Below, one piece after another: positions 60,756 to 64,000 of a stretch of 64,000 bases of DNA. The DNA lies in the NCBI RefSeq assembly GCF_017592475.1, contig NZ_JAGFNP010000005.1, positions 248,001 through 312,000 on the forward strand. The letters run 5' to 3'. The notes under the pieces are model-generated. The model saw only the letters and a program-made list of their open reading frames with translations. It was not told the origin of the DNA and ran no database searches. The position numbers and the translations under genes are program-made. The stretch comes from Glycomyces niveus (GTDB lineage Bacteria > Actinomycetota > Actinomycetes > Mycobacteriales > Micromonosporaceae). The first letter of the stretch is position 1. Each line of letters opens with the position of its first letter.

Positions 60756-62098
60756 CGGTCGAGGCCGTTGTCGGCGATGACCTTCGAGTAGAACTTCGCG
60801 CTGTCCTTCGGGGTGCGCTTCTGGGTGGCGTAGTCGACGTGGACGATGCCGAAGCGCTTGTCGTAGCCGAAGGCCCACTCGAAGTTGTCCATGAGCGACC
60901 AGGCGGTGTAGCCGCGCACGTCGGCGCCGGCCTCGATCGCGTCGTGGACGGCCGCGATGTGCGAGCGGAGGTACGCCACGCGCTCCTCGTCGTGGACTTC
61001 GCCGTCCTCGCCCGGACCGGTCGGGTAGGCCGCGCCGTTCTCGGTGATCATCGTGGCGATGCCGTAGTCCTTGTGGATGCGCACCAGGAGGTCCGTCAGG
61101 CCCGTGGCGTCGACCGCCCAGCCCATGTCGGTGAACTCCAGGCCGTCCGGCGTGTAGCCCTCGACGCCGATCGTGCCCGGGCCGACGTCGCTCTCCGGCT
61201 CGCCCGGCTTGGCGCGCAGCCAGGTCGGGCTGTAGTAGTTGATCCCGAGCACGTCGATCGGCTGGTTGATCGCCTCGAGGTCGCCCTCCTTGACGAAGGA
61301 CCAGTCGGTGTGGTGCTGCGTGCGCTCGATGACGTCGGCCGGGTACTGCCCCAGCAGGATCGGGTCGAAGAACACCCGGTTCGCGATGCCGTCCACGACC
61401 CGCACGGCCTCTTCCTCGCCGCGGCACTGGGTCGGGTTGAGCACGATGGACACCTGCTCGGCCCCGACGCCGCGCAGCGCCTGCACGGCGAGGCCGTGCG
61501 CGAGGTTGAGGTGGTGCACGGCCGCGAGCGCGGCGGCGGGCTCGGTGCGGCCCGGCGCGTGGTGGCCGTTGCCGTAGCCGAGGAACGCCGAGCACCACGG
61601 CTCGTTCAGGGTCCACCAGGTGTGGACGCGGTCGGAGAGGCGGGCGCCGACGATCGCGGCGTAGTCGGCGAATCGCTCGGCGGTCTCCCGCTCGGGCCAG
61701 CCGCCGCGGTCCTCGAAGGACTGCGGGAGGTCCCAGTGGTAGAGCGTCGGCATCGGCTTGATCCCGGCCGCGACGAGCTTGTCGACGAGCCGGTCGTAGA
61801 AGTCCAGGCCCTTGGGGTTGGCCGGTCCGGTGCCGTCGGGCTGGATGCGCGGCCACGCGATCGAGAAGCGGTAGGTGTCGACGCCGAGCGACGCCATGAG
61901 GGCGACGTCCTCGTCGACGCGGTGGTAGTGGTCGCAGGCCACGGCGCCGGACTGGCCGCGCCACGTCTTGCCTGGGGTGGCCGAGAACGTGTCCCAGATG
62001 GACGGGCCCCGGCCGTCCTCGCCCGCCGCGCCCTCGATCTGGTAGGAGGCCGTGGCGGTCCCCCACAGGAAGCCCTGCGGGAAGGTCAGCTGCGTCAT
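60752..62098 (-). CDS. GH1 beta-glucosidase
   Basis: A 448-residue family 1 glycosidase. The acid/base is E166 in TWWTLNEPW and the nucleophile is E353 in MITENG. The N-terminal [15 protein letters not shown] and the aglycone-site [18 protein letters not shown] are typical. It is cytoplasmic and hydrolyses imported cello-oligosaccharides or other beta-glucosides. ATG 62098 begins [10 protein letters not shown]. It is divergent from a sugar ABC binding protein gene with a CebR-like operator between them, which is the cellobiose-use arrangement known from Streptomyces (cebEFG-bglC), though there bglC is downstream rather than divergent. Confidence 0.97.
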   Translation of the reverse strand: MTQLTFPQGFLWGTATASYQIEGAAGEDGRGPSIWDTFSATPGKTWRGQSGAVACDHYHRVDEDVALMASLGVDTYRFSIAWPRIQPDGTGPANPKGLDFYDRLVDKLVAAGIKPMPTLYHWDLPQSFEDRGGWPERETAERFADYAAIVGARLSDRVHTWWTLNEPWCSAFLGYGNGHHAPGRTEPAAALAAVHHLNLAHGLAVQALRGVGAEQVSIVLNPTQCRGEEEAVRVVDGIANRVFFDPILLGQYPADVIERTQHHTDWSFVKEGDLEAINQPIDVLGINYYSPTWLRAKPGEPESDVGPGTIGVEGYTPDGLEFTDMGWAVDATGLTDLLVRIHKDYGIATMITENGAAYPTGPGEDGEVHDEERVAYLRSHIAAVHDAIEAGADVRGYTAWSLMDNFEWAFGYDKRFGIVHVDYATQKRTPKDSAKFYSKVIADNGLDR

Positions 62099-62420
62099 CG
62101 ATTCGCACCTTTCGCGAACTATCGGCTGTATTTTATTGAACAGCGGTCGGTTGCCGGGCCTCGGAATGATACGTCATTGGAATCGCTCCCATGAATGGGG
62201 TGTCGACAGATATCGATCCAATTGCGCCCGGTAACGATTCAGCAATGCACACTTGACATTCAGTGTTACCCAGAGCACCATTGCCAGCGTCGCCCCAACG
62301 GCGGGTGAGGCAGTCCCCACCAGGGGCCGAACTCGTGAGAGCGGTTCACCGCAGGTGGGGGCAGGGAGGCAGTCGGACTCGCCGGGGGCACGGAAACCTG
62401 CGAAGAGAGGGATGACCCCG
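62099..62420. other. Divergent control region between GH1 and sugar ABC genes
   Basis: A 322-bp non-coding gap. The 62100-62280 half is AT-richer than the window and holds the CebR-like site at 62178-62191. The right half (62281-62411) is G-rich and ends in GAGAGGG, the ribosome binding site of the binding protein. No gene is supported. Confidence 0.6.
62178..62191. promoter_or_regulatory. CebR-like (LacI-family) operator
   Basis: TGGAATCGCTCCCA matches the Streptomyces CebR operator TGGGAGCGCTCCCA at 12 of 14 positions and lies between the GH1 and sugar ABC genes. It probably mediates cello-oligosaccharide control of both. Confidence 0.7.
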
Positions 62421-63767
62421 ATGAGCAAGACACGAAGAATCTCCTGCCTTGCGGCTGCCGCCAGTGCCACCGCGCTCGCCGTCACGGCGTGCGGCGCGCC
62501 GGACGAGAGTGAACAGGAAAGCTTCAACATCCGCGGAGAGATCCCGGCCGCCGCCGAGGACTGCGCGCAGTACGACTCCTACGGCGACTTCGAGGACGAG
62601 ACCGTCACCATCTTCGCGTCCATCCTGGACCAAGAGGCCGACGAGATGCAGGCCGGCTGGCACTACTTCGAGGAATGCACCGGCATCAACATCGAATACG
62701 AGGGCACCGCCCAGTTCGAGGCCGACATGAAGGTCCGCGTCGACGGCGGCACGGCCCCCGACATCGCGCTCTTCCCGCAGCCCGGCCTCATGTCCAACTT
62801 CAAGGACGACCTGGTCCCGGCCTCCGACGAGCTCTCCGCGCTCGCCACCGAGGGCTGGTCCGAGGACTGGCTCGCCTACGGCACCATCGACGGCCAGCTC
62901 TACGCCGCGCCGAACTCCGCGAACGCCAAGTCCTTCATCTGGTACTCGCCGCAGTTCTTCGCCGACAACGGCTACACGGTGCCGACAACTTGGGACGAGC
63001 TGATCGCCCTGTCCGACACGATCGCCGCCGCCGGGACGACCCCGTGGTGCGCCGGCTTCGAGTCCGGCGGCGCCACCGGCTGGCCCGGCACCGACTGGAT
63101 CGAGGACATCGTCCTCCGTGAAGGCACCGACGTGTACGACCAGTGGGTGAACCACGAGATCCCGTTCAACGACCCGCAGATCGTCTCGGCGATCGACAAG
63201 GCCGGCACGGTCCTGCAGAACCCGGACTACGTCTTCAACGGCCCGGACACCATCAGCTCCACCGCGTTCCAGACCGCGGGGCACCCGATCCTCGACAACG
63301 AGTGCGCCTTCTACCGCATGGCCTCCTTCTACGGCGCCATGTGGCCTGAGGACACCGTGGTGGCCGAGGACGGCGACGTGTTCGCGTTCCGCTTCCCGGA
63401 GACCAACGCCGGCGACAACACCATGCTGGTCGGCGGCGAGTTCGTGGCCGCGTTCTCCGACTCGGAGGCCACCGAGGCCACCCGCCAGTACCTGGCTTCG
63501 GAGCTCTACCACAGCACCCGCCTGCAGACCGGCCCGTGGAGCACCGCCCAGCAGGGCGTCGACGCCTCCGTCGCCACCACGCCGGTGAACGTGTTCGCCA
63601 CCGAGATCCTGACCGACCCGGCCGTCACCGTCCGCTTCGACGGCTCGGACCTCATGCCCGGTGAGGTCGGCGCCTCGTCCTTCTGGACCGGCATCGTCGA
63701 GTGGGCCGACGGCGCGAAGACCTCGCAGCAGATGGCCGACGACATCGAAGCCTCCTGGCCGCAGTAA
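62421..63767 (+). CDS. Carbohydrate ABC transporter substrate-binding lipoprotein
   Basis: A 448-residue extracellular solute-binding protein of family 1. The lipobox is LAVTAC with C24. The mature part begins with a glycine-poor acidic segment and then ETVTIFASILDQEADEMQAG, FEECTGINIEYEGTA and DGGTAPDIALFPQPG. The length and FEECTG pattern are those of AglE/alpha-glucoside-type binding proteins, although the neighbouring GH1 gene points to beta-glucosides. ATG 62421 is preferred over ATG 62412, which touches the ribosome binding site. A 13-bp hairpin lies between it and the permease gene. Confidence 0.92.
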   Translation: MSKTRRISCLAAAASATALAVTACGAPDESEQESFNIRGEIPAAAEDCAQYDSYGDFEDETVTIFASILDQEADEMQAGWHYFEECTGINIEYEGTAQFEADMKVRVDGGTAPDIALFPQPGLMSNFKDDLVPASDELSALATEGWSEDWLAYGTIDGQLYAAPNSANAKSFIWYSPQFFADNGYTVPTTWDELIALSDTIAAAGTTPWCAGFESGGATGWPGTDWIEDIVLREGTDVYDQWVNHEIPFNDPQIVSAIDKAGTVLQNPDYVFNGPDTISSTAFQTAGHPILDNECAFYRMASFYGAMWPEDTVVAEDGDVFAFRFPETNAGDNTMLVGGEFVAAFSDSEATEATRQYLASELYHSTRLQTGPWSTAQQGVDASVATTPVNVFATEILTDPAVTVRFDGSDLMPGEVGASSFWTGIVEWADGAKTSQQMADDIEASWPQ

Positions 63768-63790
63768 CCCGGCCGTGTAGCTGACAAGAA

Positions 63791-63820
63791 GCCGAGCGGG
63801 GCCCACCGGCCCCGCTCGGC
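63791..63820 (+). terminator. Intercistronic hairpin between binding protein and permease
   Basis: A perfect 13-bp stem (63791-63803 with 63808-63820) and tetraloop CACC lies 24 bp after the binding protein stop. In such operons it partly terminates transcription and stabilises the binding protein mRNA, giving more binding protein than permease. Confidence 0.8.
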
Positions 63821-63853
63821 CCATTGCATCCCGGACAACTGGAGTCACACAAC

Positions 63854-64000
63854 GTGGACATCTCCGATTACACCGACCGCTTCGGCCTGCTGGGCGTCGG
63901 CCTGCTCGCCTTCGCAGCGGTCCTCCTCGCCCTCTACGGGCTCGCCGAACTCGCTTCGCGCCGCGACCGCAGCCGTGCGGTCGCTTTCGTGTTCCTCGCC
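63854..64000 (+). CDS. Sugar ABC transporter permease, N-terminus only
   Basis: The first 49 residues of a membrane protein that continues past the window. GTG 63854 has GGAG 9 nt upstream. A hydrophobic segment (LLGVGLLAFAAVLLALYGLA) at about 12-31 is followed by a basic stretch (SRRDRSRA) and the start of another hydrophobic segment. Position after the binding protein gene and the extended N-terminal helix fit an AglF-type MalF-like permease, but family assignment rests mainly on context. Confidence 0.65.
   Translation, partial: MDISDYTDRFGLLGVGLLAFAAVLLALYGLAELASRRDRSRAVAFVFLA

Overview
The window is chromosomal DNA from a very high-GC actinomycete. Support comes from GTG/TTG starts with purine-rich ribosome binding sites, an IdeR/DmdR1-type iron box, a desferrioxamine operon, a SARP/AfsR-type regulator, a mycothiol-type maleylpyruvate isomerase fold and a CebR-like operator. 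The exact genus cannot be fixed from sequence alone. About 58 protein genes and two tRNA genes can be supported. No insertion sequence, CRISPR array or complete prophage is visible.

Layout. 1-7.9 kb: a CNNM-type membrane protein cut by the window edge, a large proline/glutamine-rich single-pass protein, primase dnaG, a DUF4190 protein and a fatty-acid desaturase. 8-15.9 kb: a DrrA-type ABC exporter with two permeases, a ThuA-like exported protein, a strongly folded candidate RNA, a flavin-binding PNPOx protein divergent from a MocR regulator, an MFS transporter and an SDR. 16-21.2 kb: desA-desB-desC-desD, translationally coupled and preceded by a perfect iron box. 21.5-27.4 kb: DUF885 peptidase-like protein, NADAR protein, FAD oxidase, a lower-GC DUF1963-like gene beside tRNA-Asn, and a YtxH-like protein. 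27.4-32.9 kb: an implausible poly-G/poly-C stretch, then a GH3 glucosidase and MFS transporter divergent from a TetR regulator, which is coupled to a 23S rRNA methyltransferase gene.

32.9-44.7 kb: glutamine cyclotransferase lipoprotein, penicillin-binding-protein-like hydrolase, two polytopic membrane proteins flanking a PfkB kinase, and a Liv-type branched-chain amino acid ABC system. Its binding protein gene is convergent with the ATPase/permease operon, and its LivH-like permease has an exported beta-sandwich N-terminus. A CAT-anticodon tRNA follows. 44.7-57.8 kb: mostly small regulator/enzyme pairs (SDR/XRE, MFS, quinone oxidoreductase, SARP, YcsI-like cyclase, HxlR, beta-carbonic anhydrase, pterin dehydratase, aminotransferase/LysR). 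57.8-64 kb: YibE/F protein, MDMPI-like protein, thiamine phosphate synthase-like protein, and a GH1 beta-glucosidase divergent from a sugar ABC binding protein and permease, with a CebR-like operator between them.

The clearest working units are iron-regulated siderophore synthesis (des), two beta-glucoside use modules (GH3-MFS-TetR and GH1-ABC) and amino-acid uptake (Liv). The most interesting unexplained item is a 131-nt element at 11701-11831 that folds into nested stems and leaves an anti-Shine-Dalgarno sequence unpaired. A second unusual pattern is that four convergent gene pairs share a CTAG tetranucleotide as the stop codon of both genes.
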